Positions 17,115-29,291 are shown, counted from the stretch's first letter. The stretch: DNA of 64,000 bases from Romanomermis culicivorax (GCA_963922205.1 CAWUHX010000031.1:1302001-1366000), one strand, 5' to 3'. The notes: generated by a model not told the origin, from the letters alone. Numbers and translations: made by a program.

Positions 17115-17420
17115 ACAAAGCAAGGCCAGCAAACATGCACGTGGGGGGGGGGTTCGAGGGGGTTTTGACCCCCTCGAATTTTTATTGAACCGCAGCAGAT
17201 TCTTGCTGACCCCCAGCAGATTTGACTTTCCCAGCAATGATTGAGAGGATGACGAAGGAAAATGAGCAAGAGAGAAGAGAAAGTCGTCATAAAAATGGGA
17301 ATGATGCTGTAGTTTAACAATTTTTCTAAACAAATCATACTTGATTCTGAAAAAGTAACATGAAAACTTTAAAAAGTGCTGTCTAAGCAAATAATTTCGC
17401 ATATGTGACTGATATAGGTT
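17115..17420 (-). mobile_element. Truncated CATACATGCACGTG-family element
   Basis: On the - strand this matches 37260-37548: ctcttctctcttgctcatt, tctcaatcattgct, three ctgctggggtc-like repeats and the end ..cccacgtgcatgttt. The other end, equivalent to 37127, was not found, so the copy is truncated or further decayed. Confidence 0.7.
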
Positions 17421-17815
17421 GAATAATTCGAAACAAATGCGCAAAAAAAAAATTTCGGCGCTTCGTCTATAAACACTACTTTTATAGATTTTTTACCAAC
17501 TTTTTCTCGGCTTTCGAGGCAAAAATATTTTTCTATTTTCCTCTAATGACCCTCCTGCCTAAATTTCGTGCAAACAAAGTCCAACCCTTGAAAAACCCTG
17601 GCCACCGGGTCATACCTGGTCAAAGCTCATTTTGTACGTAGCTACCCGAGCCGAATTTTTTTAGGTTGGTTGCCATTTTTCAAAACGGTTATTTCAATAT
17701 TTTCAATTATAGAGCTTTTTCACTCCAAAATGCACAATGATCTATTATATATATACACTTTCGAGCTTATTGTCGTATGCCCAAATCCACGTGGCTGGCG
17801 CGTCAGAAAAATAAC

Positions 17816-17888
17816 GCTCGGTGAGGGCCTCGAACCCTGGAACTTCTGCCTACAAGGCAGACGCGCTATCCAACTGCGCTAACCCAGT
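17816..17888 (-). tRNA. tRNA-Thr(UGU)-like gene or SINE head
   Basis: On the - strand the 73-nt sequence folds as a tRNA: A box TAGCGCAGTTGGATAGCG, D stem GCGC/GCGC, anticodon stem TCTGC/GCAGA with loop CTTGTAG (anticodon TGT), B box GGTTCGAGGCC. The acceptor stem has 5 of 7 pairs and the T stem one mismatch. Those mismatches and its position in repeat-rich DNA suggest a tRNA pseudogene or the head of a tRNA-derived SINE rather than a working gene. No tailing A-run was found downstream. Confidence 0.55.
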
Positions 17889-19182
17889 GGCGTAGGTAGA
17901 GGGTGTGCTCAGGGTGCTTAGTAATAAAAAAAATTTGGGCATGGTTCTCATTATGGAAAAATTTTGGCGAATTTAAAACCAAACGCGTTTTGGCGGACTT
18001 TAAAAGGTCAAAACCTTAAAATTTTCCGGCGCTTCGCGCCGGTCATTGGTATAACACATTATTTTGTATCAGGCCGTTAGCATATCTATTTCCACTTACT
18101 AATTAATGCTCAACAGTTTTTATCAATCAACCTATTGGTGTTTCATATTGTAATTGTTTACAAAATGTATTTCGTCGAAAATTTACATTTTTCATCAATT
18201 CTCTCAATTTCTCTCTCGGGGCCTCGAATTTTCCATACGTTTTCAACATGAAATTTTGGATTTATAGAAGATGAACGTTGAATACGTCATTCTAGAACAG
18301 GGTCATTCTGTGCACTGAGCTCAGTTTTTGGAGCTCGTGCTTAAATTTTTTAGGACGTTTTATGCACAGTGCAGAAATCAGTTTTCATAACATATGCAGT
18401 TCGTATGTTGTTGTTTGAGCCAATTTGTTCACAAGCTGGAATGTCACATCTTATTGTTTAGTCGATGATATTTGACATATTAACCTATGATCTTCATCTA
18501 TTTGACGAAAATCAAGATTTGAAGAATCTAAATTTTTGTTCCTAGTTTGATTTTTGAGTTGTACTTTCATGCTTTCAATATGATTGCTACATTCTGTTCT
18601 TCTATGGAAAATAGTATAATTGACTGCAAACTAGACCGCTTATTCAGGAAATAATTCATTTTTCAGCACTCTAATATCGAAATTCGCTTCAAACTGATCT
18701 TCTCGCTGGGTAGCTGATTAAGAACATCATCTCGTTGCTCAAGTTTGAACATCATCCTAGACTTAGAACTTAAACCTTTGCCATGGAAAGAGTCTAAAAG
18801 CATTCATTTACCAGCGTCATAGGGTATAAAAATTCAAAAAATTTTCCGGCGCTGCGCGCCGGAGGGAAGGATAAATCGAATCCAGTCTATAGTTTTTTAC
18901 TTTGACTAATCACTGAGATGTCGTCAGTGGAATTTATATGCAAATTTTGCCTCAGTTTTTGGTTCCAGAAAAACCAGTTGGTTTAAACCTGCTGATGTTA
19001 GAACAGTCTCCAGTCTCACAGACTCTCACTCAAATGTCAGCGACAATGATGCAGCATCACACGAATTTGTTTTATGAAAGTACAGATTTTTTCTCTTGGT
19101 GCACAAAAAGAGCCCTGTTCTTACAATGCAATTTTGAACTTCTATTCAGGAATACATATTTGTTGCAGAGATTCCTTGTTAA
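17889..19182. other. Intergenic or intronic DNA with two CCGGCG palindromes
   Basis: No gene seen. Contains ttccggcgcttcgcgccgg at about 18021-18039 and ttccggcgctgcgcgccgg at about 18843-18861, each preceded by an aaaattt run as in the MITE-borne copies elsewhere. Bounded on the right by the inverted-arm element. Confidence 0.5.
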
Positions 19183-22100
19183 GACACAATTTCTCTAAGA
19201 CCAAGGTTATGATAAGTAAAAAATTAATCATACCTCAAAAAAACATAGTTTGTACAGTTTTTTGCACTGAGCAACATGCCATTATTAGTTTGATCTAAAA
19301 ATCAAATTTCGCACTGTAATATCAATCTAAAGTTTCAAATTATTTGTAATTTTCGAAATTTCAGGTCACAATCCTTGAAGGCCTATAAGTAATCAGGTAA
19401 TGTCGATCAATAAAACTTTGTCAGTGAATGTAACCATGTTTAGCGTATATGTCTGACACATATAGATATATGTAGCATCAAAATTATGGTTTATACTATA
19501 CTTTAAACTCAAATTTTCAGCAGTTATCAATGACTCAAATGCACACATTTTTGTACCCCATAAAGTGAAATAATGAGTGTCATTGATTAAACTCCACTAT
19601 GCTATGGCTGGATCCCTTAGCCACGTACCTACAAAGTTTTATCAAAATAAAAAAACCATTGAGTGTGCCACAGTGAAACAAGTGGAAGCCACTTTTGAAT
19701 CAAATTATAAACGTTTTTGTTTAAAAATGCAGTCATTCGCCCAAAATTCTAATAATCCAGCTAAACCTTTCAGGCAGTGTAGGCTGACATCTCGGCTACA
19801 TACCCATAAGGTTTGGTCGTAATATCGTTATCTTTTACATGAGAAATTATACAAAGTTAAATACATTCTTGATATTGTTGAAAAAACTTCAAGTGCAAAT
19901 TGTTGTTCTATTTAGTTGGAATATTATTAATTCTAGTTCAAACCGACTACATTGCAGCCACAGTATCGGGCAGCATACCAACCACTTTGCATCAAAGTAT
20001 TGACACCCGTTGTATATTAAAAAACTAGAAAAGCCATGTTCTTTTGGTTAACTTTCAAATTTCCAACAAAAACTGACAAAACTCTGGATCATTTTTGGAT
20101 CATAGGAGCTCAACATAAAATCCACTTGAATCCAATAGAAAGAATTGCTCCAAACCAGATGACATTTTTACAGAGTGAGATCTACATACTAATTATTGGA
20201 ACAATTATTCAAAACAATCTGATTTTAGTAGTTCACTCTCATATTCTAAATTAGGATCAAACATTGCTGGATCCTCGTAGGGTTCTTCTTCATCTTCAAC
20301 ACCACATTCTCCTTTCAGGTTGCTACTATAAAATGTAGTAGGTTCTTCCCGACGACAGCTGGCATCCCTAGCCCAGAATCCAGTAATTTGTTGTGGTGTG
20401 AGGAAGTCAGATCTTACAAAAGATGGGTTCCTCCTCATTTCTTCAGCAACAACTTCAGAATTGAATTTTTGATGATATACAATGCCACTGTTGTATTTTT
20501 CCAGCAAATATTGACATTTTTTCTGTCATCTTATGCTTCTTTAAATCCCAACCTTTTTCCATAACATCAAACGAGTCAGCCTCATAAAACAATTGAAGAG
20601 CTTCTTGAACTTCAGGCAAGCCAGGGATCAAGTGAACACTTTCTAGTGTTCTACTACAGCTTTGTTTTGCCATAGCACGTGAACTTGTTCACTATGGCAT
20701 TGGCTTGTGGTTATCCAAAATAAGATGCTGCAACAAGTTGCAATGAAGTACAAAAGCATTTATACAGCCTTCTTCAGGACAGTTGAAGGCGCTGCTTTCC
20801 ATTTTATATGGCTCATCAGTGGCAGCTGGAAGATCTTCAGATTCTTCTTCGAAGTTGGTGATTGTGATTTTTGGATCAATAGCCATCCAGAACTTTGACG
20901 TTTGAAGGGGTGAAACCTCTGGCTGGTCTTCATGAACCACATGATGGATTTTAGGCTTTGGTAACTGTTCGAAATTCAATATTTTCATCTTGAATATGCT
21001 TCCAGTACCAACTTTGTAAGCTTTAGTTGCCTTGATTTCAGTAGATGTGAAATGGAAATTGAAATAGCTTCTGATACCAACAGCTTTAAGATCCATCTTC
21101 TTGTGTGGGATTTTAAGATTGCCGGTGATGAATGATGTTCTCTTGACCTTTCTATGTGTTGTAGCACACCTGATGAATTCTTCAGCAGTTGAACATTGAT
21201 TGTTTTCATTTATAAACAGTCGAACTTGCATCTCTATTAGTGCAGCAATGCAGTCACATAGGCCTGTACCAAATTGAGGTTCAAAGAAGTCCCAGTTCTT
21301 TATAGTCACGCCTGTTCTCTGAGATATTGTTGGCACCATGAGTAAGGTTGAGGAGCTATGAAAACATCCAGCATTAACAGATCATACGAAAGCTGTGTTG
21401 ATTGCGGGCTGCTCTGCCTTGATTTTTGTCAATGTGTCAGTCAGTATTCCAATAATTGCAATACTGTCTTCTGCAAGCGAGTTGAAAACATGGACAAATG
21501 TGTGGTGGTGTAGAGTCCACTTTTCATCACAAGGGCATATGTGACGTGCCATGGCAAACTGCACATACCAAACCAGCTTGACTGATCTTCCCATCCACTG
21601 GAAGGCAGAAATTTCATTGCCCAATCAAACTGGAGGTAAACATGATTGTCCTGGACGTTGTCTATGATGTCCTTCCATGCTTAATTTTGGTGCATTAATC
21701 TAAGCTGGTGATGATGCCATTCAAATACATTATCGATACTTTCATCTACTAAATATTCAGCTTCAACTTTGTCAGTTTAATTTGCAAATTGGAATTGAGT
21801 CACTGCCTCTTTGATGTCCTTCAGTGTCTTCTTTAACTGCTCATAATTGTCACATTTCATGTTATGAATGTAATTTGTAAATTTCTCCTGTAACTTTGGA
21901 TGGATTGGATCACTAAGACCATGCCATGAACAGTGATCAGAAATATCTAATTTTGGCTTTATGTGGAGTCACTAATCACCTTTTAAATACAATTTTGCTT
22001 CTTTAAGCTTTGATTCAGTTTCTTGTGTCCATGTGGGTCCCATTTATCATAGAAATATCGGAAAATCTTATGTTGGTTCAGTACCTTGTCAGTTTTTGTT

Positions 22101-22990
22101 TAAAATTTGAAAAATCTTTCATCTTATAGTTAAACAAAAGAATGTGGCTTTTCTAATTTTTAATATGATGCAACTTAGTTGGTATGTGGCCACATACTGC
22201 GGCTGCAGTGTAGTCGATTTAGACTAGAATTAATAATATTCCGACTGAATGAAACAACAATTTGCACTTGCAGTTTTTTCAACAATATCAAGAATGTGTT
22301 TAACTTTGTATAATTTCCTATGTAAGAGATAATGATATTACGACCAAACCTTATGGATAAGATGTCAGCCTGCAGTGCCTGAAAGGTTTAGATGGATTAT
22401 TAGAATTTTGGGTATATGACTGCATTTTTAAACGAAAACTTTTATACTTTGATTCCAAGATGGCTTCCACTTGTTTCACTGTGGCACACTCAATGGTTTT
22501 TTATTTTGATAAAAGTTTGCGGGTATGTGGCTAAGGGGTCCAGCCATAATGTAGTGGAGCTTAATCAATGACACTGATTTTTTGACTTTATGGGGTACAA
22601 AAATGTCTGAATTTGAGTCATTGATAACTGCTGAAAATTAAAGTTTAAAGTATAGTGTAAACCATAATTTTGATGCTACATATATCTATATGTGTCAGGC
22701 ATATACGCTAAACATGTTTACATTCACTGACAAAGTTTTATCGATCGACATTGCATACCTGATTACATATAAGCCTTCAAGGATTGTGACCTAAAATTTC
22801 GAAAATTGCAAAAAATTTGAACCTTTGGATTGATGTTGCAAAACGAATTTTGATTTTTAGATCAAACAAATACTGGCATGTTGTTCAGTGCAAAAAACTG
22901 TACAAAATTTGTTTTTTGAGGTATGATTACATTTTTACTCATCACACTTAACTACATGCCTCGGTTGATTCTTACAGAAATTGTGTCTTA
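19183..22990. mobile_element. ~3.8-kb element with ~0.9-kb inverted arms around a transposase-like gene
   Basis: The left arm (about 19183-20085) and right arm (about 22088-22990) are inverted copies. For example, ccattgagtgtgccacagtg at 19658 is mirrored near 22475, and gacacaatttct at 19183 is mirrored near 22983. The arms differ by scattered substitutions and small indels. The 2.0-kb core carries a broken zinc-finger transposase-like gene on the - strand. Terminal bases and target duplication were not resolved, so the element may be larger than stated. Confidence 0.8.
20207..21700 (-). pseudogene. Broken C2H2 transposase-like gene
   Basis: Read on the - strand with several stops and frame changes. 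In order: a segment with QFDWAMKF and SWH-type text (21640-21540), a segment ending near a DNAGCFHS block (about 21390), GVTIKNWDFFEPQFG with GLCDCIAALIEMQV (21339-21200), a C2H2 finger CPEEGC..H..NH (about 20770-20700), and a tail with FLTPQQITGFWARDA (about 20400). This resembles a family of unnamed zinc-finger transposase-like proteins common in cnidarians, sponges and other invertebrates (pattern DNAGCYH..DFSEPQ.GKG.CDR). I cannot assign a superfamily. Confidence 0.6.
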
Positions 22991-24365
22991 AGCATTTTAG
23001 AGTATATGAAAACTCTAAAATTTTTCCGGCGCGGAGGAACAACTTACACTAAATCAATATGATTTTAATTTATTTCTTAACGTTGTTAATGTTCATTTTC
23101 CAGCGTTTTAGAAAGTAAGATTACGAAAATTTTTCCGGCGCTTGCGCCAGACTAACAAATGAATAAAATTGGATAATTTCAATGGGAATCACAGAAATGT
23201 TACTTTGTGTTGAGAAATTTTTCAAATTTGTTACGCCTTGTTATTGATGATCATTGATTAAAAATGATTAACATATTTCAGCTGAAAAAATTTGAGCACC
23301 TGACGGAAAAAAATCCAGAACGCCACTGTAACCGAGCCACGTGGATGATTTTGAAATTGTGGTTGTAGTGGTAGTGGTGAGTGCGGGGCATGCCACGTAA
23401 TGAATAGCCAGACGCACCACTACAACATTATTTTACCATGCTAATGTTCCATTAATCAGTAAATCGTGTGAATTGAGAGTAAAATAACGATTTTGAATTT
23501 TAGGTCAGATAATGCTGAATACAATAAAATCAATGTTACATATGACAAATCTAGAGCGTAGCCATTCCTAATTTTATACAAGCTCGGGTACCTACCAACA
23601 TTTCTACCGATGGCATACTTATCTTTCTTTTGCTCAGCACAATAAAAATTTCAGAACTCAAATACTTGAAAATGAATAATTATAATAGAAACAAAAGATA
23701 ATTATGGTAGAAAAAAACATAATAATTATAGTAGAAGCAAAAAAATAATGCAGTTAACTGAAGAAGTCTCTTATTTTCATTAAATATGCACAGAACTTTT
23801 CGAAGATTACAAACAAAGTCAGCTGAAGCATTTTACATAACGAAAACAATCAAAAGTTGAACAAAAAATAGAAGAACAGCATGCTAAAGTCCGTCCTTGA
23901 GTTAGATTATAGCGAATGATTGCCAGAGCCACAGTCTTTTTTGTGCAAAACTCTTTGATGTACAAAAAATCATTGTACGAAAAAATTTTGTTTATAGACT
24001 TGCGTGCATTTTACACAAAACTTCTTCCAAAGGGAATTTTCTCACACTTAAAATTATGCTTTTCATAGCAGACGAGTATATATACGATATGATACTGATG
24101 AATGCAGCTTTATTTTTGTTATAAACTTCTCATGCAAAATGCTAGAGAATTTCAAATTCATGTCGTTTGTTTGATTGAAGATCAATATTATACTACTTGT
24201 TCATAAATACAACACAGAAGCTTCAACCAATACTGATACAATCGCGCAATAAAACCAAAAAATGTAGTCTGGAATCTGCAGACGCAAAATCGTGATCCTT
24301 TGGAGCATACATTCCCATGGTAGGACCCCTTAGGGTATTGGAAAGGTCCAAAATATGGCCTATAG
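22991..24365. other. Repeat-flanked DNA without a recognised gene
   Basis: Two CCGGCG-type motifs lie at 23025-23035 (half) and 23135-23155 (ttccggcgcttgcgcc), the second in the usual context ccagcgttttaga..aaaatttttccgg. Around 23375-23410 there is a small inverted repeat (ttgtagtggtagtggt / accactacaa). No exon is apparent. Confidence 0.45.
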
Positions 24366-25355
24366 CAGAGGTCCCCAAGGTCGAAAAATTAGGTAGGGGT
24401 AAAATCGTAAATTTTAAAGGTAGTACTTAGAATATGCCGTGACCTTTTTTTTGCTCCCAACTTTTTGCGAAGGAGGGGGGGGGTTTAGTACTCTAACCAC
24501 ATAGAACTTACAAAAAATGAATAATGCCCCTACTTTATGCTTCTTACAGTCAAGAAACATTTACTATATCAACTCCATTTTCCAGCTCCCAATCATGCAA
24601 CTTTAATGCACTAATTATACGTACAGAATAGTCACACTTTGAAGACTGTTGTGCCAACTGATTCCTGCACATTTCAAGAATCGGGCACAACATACGTTTG
24701 GAAACATTGTTTCAACCAGCATGTTCAGCAGTATGGGCTTATCCCATCACTGATTAGGCTTGGAACAGTGCTTCCAATTGAAAGTCCTGATGCTGAATGT
24801 GACTTTAGTATTATTAATCCCATTAGACTATGAACTACAAGTTTGAAACCAAGTACCACTCGTGATCCACATCAACAGACCTCACATGTCTCAACTCATA
24901 GCAGGAAAGTATGCCACATCTTGGGTAACCATATGCGCACAGAAGACCCAACGCAAAAGCGGGGAAAAGAAAAGGAGAGCATGAAGAGGCAGAATTTTAA
25001 GAACATAATGTTTTTCTTCCCAAGGGGCAATTTTTTGATTAATCACATATACATAAGTCATTATTTCATCTCCCAATTATATTTATAGTGATTTCCTACA
25101 AGTAGTATATCTTAATGTGCTGATATCCTTTCCTAAAAATCGCTATATGGCACAGAAGTTGCATACTTTCCCATTATCATTTGCTCAGTAAATGTGTCAA
25201 AAGGAGCAGTGAGTAATTCCTCAGAATCACACATTCTGCAATTTTTCTCGAATTAGTATAACCTACTGGGGAGAGGATGAAGTCTACCAAAATTTTTTGC
25301 TATAGTGAGCTGTTTTTATGGGGGTTGTAAATGAATTTCCAAATCTAAGACGGGA
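24366..25355 (+). mobile_element. hAT element, copy 2, right end missing
   Basis: Starts CAGAGGTCCCC at 24366 and runs parallel to copy 1 (8279-9281) to about 25355, where ..aaatctaagacgg is followed by unrelated DNA instead of the GC-rich end. It carries the same transposase fragment (24639-24833; [10 protein letters not shown]). The right terminus is absent and no target duplication can be shown. Confidence 0.75.
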
Positions 25356-25670
25356 GAAGAGACAATTTTCTTTTGGCAACATTAGCTTAACAACCCGGCA
25401 ATTCCATGGGGTGACGATATTTCAAAGTTAATTAAGCTGATTTTGACTCTTCCAATAGCCAGTGCAGATGCAGAGAGGTTCCTCGATCATGAACCATGTT
25501 AAAACAGCACGAAGAGCAAGACTATTGGGAACAACACTGATGACCTGCTCCGCATAACGATAAATGGACCAAATGAAATTGATAAATTTGATGCTGCGAA
25601 ATATGCTAAGGCATGGATAAAACAAGATCACCTGAGCACAGACGACCCAACTCAAATAAAGAAAAAGCGC

Positions 25671-26710
25671 CAGAGCCACCCCTGGGGGGAGTATTACCCC
25701 GGTCTTAGATTTGGAAATTCATTTACTACCCCGGTCAAAACAGCTCATTATAGCAAAAAATTTTGGTAGACCTCATCCTCTCCTCAGCAGGGTATAGAAA
25801 TTCGAGAAAAATTGTACTATGTGTGCTTGAGAGGAATGACTCACTGGTTTTTTGACACATTTACTGAGCAGATGATAATGGGAAAGTATGCAACTTCTGT
25901 GCCATATAGCGATTTTTAGAAAAGGATATCAGCACATTTATATATACTACTTGTAGAAAATGATTTTATATATAATTGGGAGATCGAATAATGAGTTATA
26001 TAAATATATGTGATTTATCAAAAAATCGCCCATTGAGAAGATGTTCTTAAAATTCTTCCTCTTAATCCTCTCCTTTCGTTTTTCCTGCATTCGCGTTGGG
26101 TCTTCTGTGCGCATAATATGGTTATATTTCTCCACCCAAGCTGTGGCATACTTTCCTGCTATGAGTTGAGACATCCGAGGTCCGTTGACGCAGATCAGGA
26201 GTGGTACCTGGTTTCAAACTCGTGATTCATAATCAAATCAAATGTGATTTATAATACTAAAGCCACATACAGCATCAGCACTTCCAATTGGAAGCACTAT
26301 CACAACCCTTATCAGCGATGGAATCATACCTGTAATTGGGGGGGAGATTGGGGGGGGACCCCCACCCCCAAAATTTTGGGTTTACCCTCCCCCCCAACTG
26401 GTCGGACCTCTTACAGGTATGGATGGAATAAGCTCATACCCCTGATGATGCACATCCATGTTGCATGATTGGGAGCTGGAAAATGGGGTCGAAATAGTAA
26501 AGGTTTTTTTGACCATAAAGTTGTAAAGCAGGAGCATTATTTTTTTTGTAAGTGAGAATTCTTTTGTGGTGAAAGTACACACACTACCCCCACCGCAATA
26601 GAGTAGGGAGCAAAAAAAAGGTCACAGCACGGCGCTGGGCATATGTCAAGTACTACCCTTACAATTTACGATTTTATCCCTACCTAAATTTTCGACCTTG
26701 GGGACCTCTG
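25671..26710 (-). mobile_element. hAT element, copy 3, inserted in a hAT transposase relic
   Basis: Inverted relative to copies 1 and 2: begins CAGAGCCACCCC at 25671 and ends GGACCTCTG at 26710. Flanks AAAAGCGC (25663-25670) and AAAAATGC (26711-26718) match at 6 of 8 positions, consistent with an old target duplication. It contains a nested GC-rich MITE (26325-26421). Confidence 0.8.
26325..26421. mobile_element. GC-rich MITE (CATACCTGTAA family), 97-bp copy
   Basis: The shortest copy: CATACCTGTAATTGGGG to ..CTTACAGGTATG in 97 bp, flanked by exact duplication GATGGAAT (26317-26324, 26422-26429). It shows that little beyond the two ends is needed for mobility. Confidence 0.93.
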
Positions 26711-26800
26711 AAAAATGCCCAAACGAAATTGAACTAGAGGAAGCTGATAATGATCAATTAGTATACTTGCCTCAAAGCACTGTATTCTGAACATAAATTT

Positions 26801-27224
26801 AAATATGAATACTGCTTATATGCACCAATCTATGCTTCAGCTGAATAATATTTTAAGGCTTTAACCCCTAATTTTTGATACATACAACTCAGCATGGCTT
26901 ATCCTTAGTAAGTACAACTTTAGTTTAAAAATTGGTATATAGCAAATTGTTGCACCGACCCTTAGGGTGTAGTAACCCAATACGCTTCTAATACATTATG
27001 GGAATGTATGTCTTATAGTAAAAAAATTTTTTCGGTACAAAGATTTCTTGGCCATTTTTATTGAAGTACAAAGAGACTAGTTAAAAAAAAATCAGTGTGA
27101 AGAAAAATTAAAATCAAAATAAAAACTTGTTAACGTTTTTTCAGTTTTTAAACTTTTTAAAGCTTTTAAAAGAAAAAAAGCACTTCAATTTTCAAGAACG
27201 AGAATCCTAAATTGATCACTGGTT
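26801..27224. other. Unassigned AT-rich DNA
   Basis: No open frame, repeat end or splice pattern that I can support. Confidence 0.4.
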
Positions 27225-27830
27225 TGTTGATGCTTACCTCACATTTGTTGGTTCTGTGATCCCCAGATTAGTTGACTCTAAGATTGGATAGATTTTTTAG
27301 TTTCCAAGGTTTATGTTTGGTTCGTGTACCAGAGGTCCCCAAGGTCAGATTTTTCAGGTAGGGGTAAAATTGAAAATTTTCGGGAGTAGTATAGCTAAAT
27401 GTCCACTAAACACGTTATTTTATCTCAAAATTAGGCAACCAGTGATCAAATTTAAGGGCTTTAGGTAGGGGTGATACCCCCCTCATACCCCTCCCCATGG
27501 AGTAGTCTGTCGTGTACTGTCACCCAGAGTGGTTTGGATAGTTGCTTGATTGACTCCCTGATTGATAAGTTGCTTCCCAGACCATTTGGTTGCTTAGTTG
27601 ATTCCCGGATTTGTTGGTTGGTGTCTTCTTGACAGATTAGTTGGTTGGTTGTTTTCGAAATTGGTTTGTTGCTTCCAAGACCAATTGATTAGTTGACTGC
27701 CTGATTGATTGGTTGCTTCCCAGGTCATTTGGTTGGTAGGTTGGTTGTTTTTCAAATTTGTTGATTTATTCCTAAATCAGTTAGTTGGTTAATTCTCAGA
27801 TCAGTTGGTTGGTTGCCTTCTCCGGGTTCC
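27225..27830. repeat. Degenerate GGTTGGTTG minisatellite
   Basis: Imperfect tandem copies of a unit like gattggttgcttcccagat occupy about 27225-27329 and 27518-27830. Units vary in length and are heavily diverged. The array is split by a MITE at 27330-27509. Confidence 0.75.
27330..27509. mobile_element. Short hAT MITE (CAGAGGTCCCC family)
   Basis: 180 bp with ends CAGAGGTCCCC and ..GTAGTCTG, flanked by exact duplication TCGTGTAC (27322-27329, 27510-27517). It shares only the terminal ~60 bp with the 1-kb hAT elements at 8279, 24366 and 25671, so it is a deep internal deletion. Confidence 0.92.
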
Positions 27831-28256
27831 GTTAATGTACATATGTCCAATTGAGTAGCAATAAATTTTTAAAAAATTTATCAGACACTTCTCAGTCATC
27901 CTGGCCGGTATTCCATGCATGATGCCAACTGCGAAAGTTTCGAAATAATATAGGTATATTTCGGCGCATTCAACATGAAATATATTTCAAAAGGTTCAGA
28001 AATTTTTACTTGGCTTGAAGAAGGTCGAAGGAATCTTTGGTGCGTTTATTCCACGGTAAGCACGCAATTAATTCGAGATAATTCCTACGAATGAAAGGCA
28101 ACTTTAATATCTAAATAGCCCTTTTGACTTTTCGCTATAGTCGCATTTAAATTTCTGATTTAACTGATAAATTGGCTGATCCAAAAAATGTTGAAAATTT
28201 TTGACAGAATGAAAAATTTTCAGTCTCTTAAATTACCTAAGAATTTGATATTCGAA

Positions 28257-28515
28257 GCTGAACGGAAACAACGATATCATGCGCTTGTAATCAGACATGA
28301 CGCTGGCGGCAACTTCTGACGGCAATTTGGCCTCCCTGAACGAGAATAAATGACAATGAATAAATATTGCAAGTTATCTTTCTGTCAAGTCCGAACTTCA
28401 GCTTGTATAAAAATGCATTCTGAATATCTTCGACCCTCGTCTGCGAAGATTTATCGCGACTTTTATTGTCATTTTTTCCGTCGCTGGTCATGGTTCCAAA
28501 CCTGAAATTAGTCAT
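28257..28515 (-). CDS. Candidate exon(s) of an unidentified gene
   Basis: On the - strand, acceptor cgttcag at about 28339 opens a frame reading EAKLPSEVAASVMSDYKRM..SLFPFSFEYQIL, ending at a donor-like g|gtaatt near 28240. Upstream, 28508-28385 (after an attcag) reads MTSDGKNDNKSRDKSS.. and ..VEDIQNAFLYKL. The first block looks protein-like and avoids the simple-sequence bias of neighbouring DNA, but no GT donor joins the two pieces cleanly. It does not match the LONP2 N-terminus as I know it. Confidence 0.35.
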
Positions 28516-28519
28516 CGTG

Positions 28520-29283
28520 ATTATAAATCTTAGGTCATATTTTCACGGATAGGTTGCGTTCGAAGTTAACGGATGTGTGCAGCTACTTCAAATTTCAGAC
28601 TGTGCAACTAACTTTTTAAAACCACGTTGCACATAACACTAGCGGAAAACAATTACCATACTTAACAGGTGCGAAAAAGCCATAGAAAAAAATTGCCAGG
28701 GCTACGCCTCTAACCTTAAGAAGCCTACTTAAGCACATATGTACTTCAGGATGGGTGTCCAGTTATACTAAAACTCCACCATGCTACATGACCCTTTTAG
28801 AACGGTCTTTCACTCCCACTTTCAGAAATTAAAAAGTGGCTGAAAAAATCAAGTTTCCCAGCCGAGATTGGCCTTTTTGAGGGAGCCTCTAACTCTAAGC
28901 ATGCCTCTCCTCACCTTTTCCCTGAACTTTCCCTTTTAGACTTTCCCAACCACATGGCACATTTTCAACGTGCATTACTGGTGAAAGGGCTTACAAGCAG
29001 TTCTTCCTTCAAATCGGCATTTTTTGAGGCTCAAATTCTGGAGATGGGAGAATTTTTTTGCTTGTATCCCGAAAAGGGAAGAAAACTTTGGGGCTTCAGG
29101 GTCAAAAACATGTAATTTGATTTGTTTTATTCGGGGTTAAAATCGCGAAACTTTTTTTCAAACTTGTAAAGAGGAGTCAAATTTTTTCCCCAAATGTAGA
29201 AAATCTTTTAAATGCGTTTTTCCGCTGCAGATGCTTATATCCGCTATTCATATGGGTTTTTAAACGCATTGCACATAAGTATT
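28520..29283. other. Unassigned AT-rich DNA
   Basis: No gene or bounded element recognised. Confidence 0.4.
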
Positions 29284-29291
29284 GTTAGTGG

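Larger units (their letters stand above)
25430..26800 (+). pseudogene. hAT transposase C-terminus, interrupted by a related hAT element
   Basis: From 25430 the + strand encodes a dimerisation-domain start (LTLPIASADAER) and, across frame changes, NHVKTARRARL and DDPTQIKKKR. The frame then meets the element at 25671-26710. After it, at 26711, the text resumes as a plausible transposase tail (NEIELEEADNDQLVYL and a stop near 26790). It differs from the fragments inside copies 1 and 2, so it represents a second, longer hAT relic. Confidence 0.7.
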
